The position numbers were made by a program, and so were the translations under genes. Shown in pieces: positions 63,066-64,000 of a DNA stretch of 64,000 bases (the stretch's first letter is position 1; every line of letters begins with the position of its first letter). This DNA comes from Lateolabrax maculatus (Eukaryota > Chordata > Actinopteri > Acropomatiformes > Lateolabracidae). The notes below the pieces were generated by a model that was not told the DNA's origin, searched no databases, and saw nothing but the letters and a program-made list of their open reading frames with translations. The DNA lies in the NCBI GenBank assembly GCA_031216445.1, contig CM062218.1:13699501-13763500 (forward strand), given 5' to 3'.

Positions 63066-63200
63066 AGTAGGGCCGCGACTGATAATTTTTATTGTCAATT
63101 AAGTCACAAATTATTTATTATCTACAAAATGTCAAATAGTAAAAAGAAGGCCCTTTACAATACCCTGAAAACCAAGATGGCGTAGTTGAGTTCATTTTCT
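63066..63200 (+). repeat. Dispersed repeat, family A copy 7 (partial)
   Basis: Begins AGTAGGGCCGCGACTGATAA and continues ATTATCTACAAAATGTCAAA; truncated. Confidence 0.45.
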
Positions 63201-64000
63201 GTTGACTGACTAATCAAGTAATTGTGTTGTTGTCACTACACTGCTGAGCTCGCAGCTGTATTAACCTGTGTTTATGAGTCATTTGTCAGACGACTTTGTG
63301 ATCATAAAATATTGATTTGATCGACGGCTCATTGTAGCAGTGTAGGGATTACTGTTTGCTTGGTTGTCAGATAACTTTTATAAGCTGTAGTCAAATCACT
63401 ATCATTAGTGATTATCAGTGACACCATTATAATAGTTCGACATTTCAGGAAATACACTTATTTTCTTTTGCAGAGAATAAGATCAAAACCACTCTGATAT
63501 CTGTACAATAGCTTAGTGTAAAGACTAAAAACACCTATCCTGGCTCAGTCTTGTTTTCGATAGTGTGTGTGTGCGCGCGCTTGCTTGTATGTGTGAGAGT
63601 GTAAGACGTCCCAGACAGTATCATTGCTCTAATGAGGATCACACACACTGCTCTACATCTCTCTAATCATCCCTCTTTCATTTTCTTGCAACTCAAAGCC
63701 ACAGCCGTGCGTTTCTCCCCTCTCTGTCTTTGTCTTGCTCACTTTTTCTGTCTTTTACGATTACAATTAAAATGATCTCTTCGTCTCTCACCGCCTCATC
63801 TCTCTCCCTCTCCATCTGTCATGCTCATATCTCCTGTCATATATTCATAGACTGTTGTGATTTGTTCGGCCTCCCTCTCTTCTTTCTCCTCTTGCACGTT
63901 AACTCATTTGTATTTCTTCATCTACATCCATCATCCACAGTTACTTAGGTGCTTTTCATTTGTTCCATCATTTGATCTCTCTGTATCTCTCCATTTGTCA

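Larger units (their letters stand above)
57837..64000 (+). other. Presumed first intron of the right-hand gene
   Basis: No exon supported. Contains CA tracts (58199..58231, 62184..62210), a (TTA)n run at 61495..61522, three family-A repeats, one tRNA-derived SINE and CT-rich stretches near 62305-62350. Confidence 0.5.

Overview
The window is vertebrate genomic DNA, almost certainly from a percomorph-type teleost. Genes are split into short exons with GT..AG introns. The proteins match vertebrate families, il6 has the fish form, and the spacers carry (CA)n microsatellites and dispersed repeats typical of fish. No operons, CRISPR arrays or prokaryotic features are present. Coding models were assembled by hand from splice sites and reading phase; every model keeps an open frame across all joins.

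Layout. 1-4348 (-): 5' part of a SMARCC1-like SWI/SNF subunit gene, running off the left edge inside an exon that ends the SWIRM domain. 5093-8553 (+): aste1, an XPG-like nuclease with unusual RG/RGG-rich insertions; it shares a bidirectional CpG promoter with smarcc1. 9707-15023 (-): complete klhl7 (BTB-BACK-Kelch), convergent with aste1. 15766-17254 (+): an unrecognised 250-residue coiled-coil protein, head-to-head with klhl7 across a region holding a 22-bp palindrome of E-box/CRE half-sites. 18830-39015 (+): hyccin (fam126a/hycc1), with a 7.3-kb first intron and two alternative 3'-terminal exons that give different C-termini. 40015-44332 (+): tomm7, three exons, with nested repeats in intron 2. 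45493-47333 (-): il6, five exons, with a TATA box and a consensus NF-kB site, tail-to-tail with tomm7. 47520-57470: a gene desert of about 10 kb with repeat remnants. 57693-57836 (+): the first coding exon of a gene continuing to the right, possibly rapgef5 by gene order; 57837-64000 would be its first intron.

The order klhl7-fam126a-tomm7-il6(-rapgef5) matches the block I know from human 7p15.3. The genes act in separate pathways: chromatin remodelling, DNA-end processing, CUL3 ubiquitination, PI4KA complex at the plasma membrane, mitochondrial import, and cytokine signalling. I found no wholly new multi-gene system. The most interesting items are the unrecognised coiled-coil gene and its palindromic promoter element, the RGG-rich loops of aste1, the alternative hyccin tails, and a changed cysteine pattern in il6.
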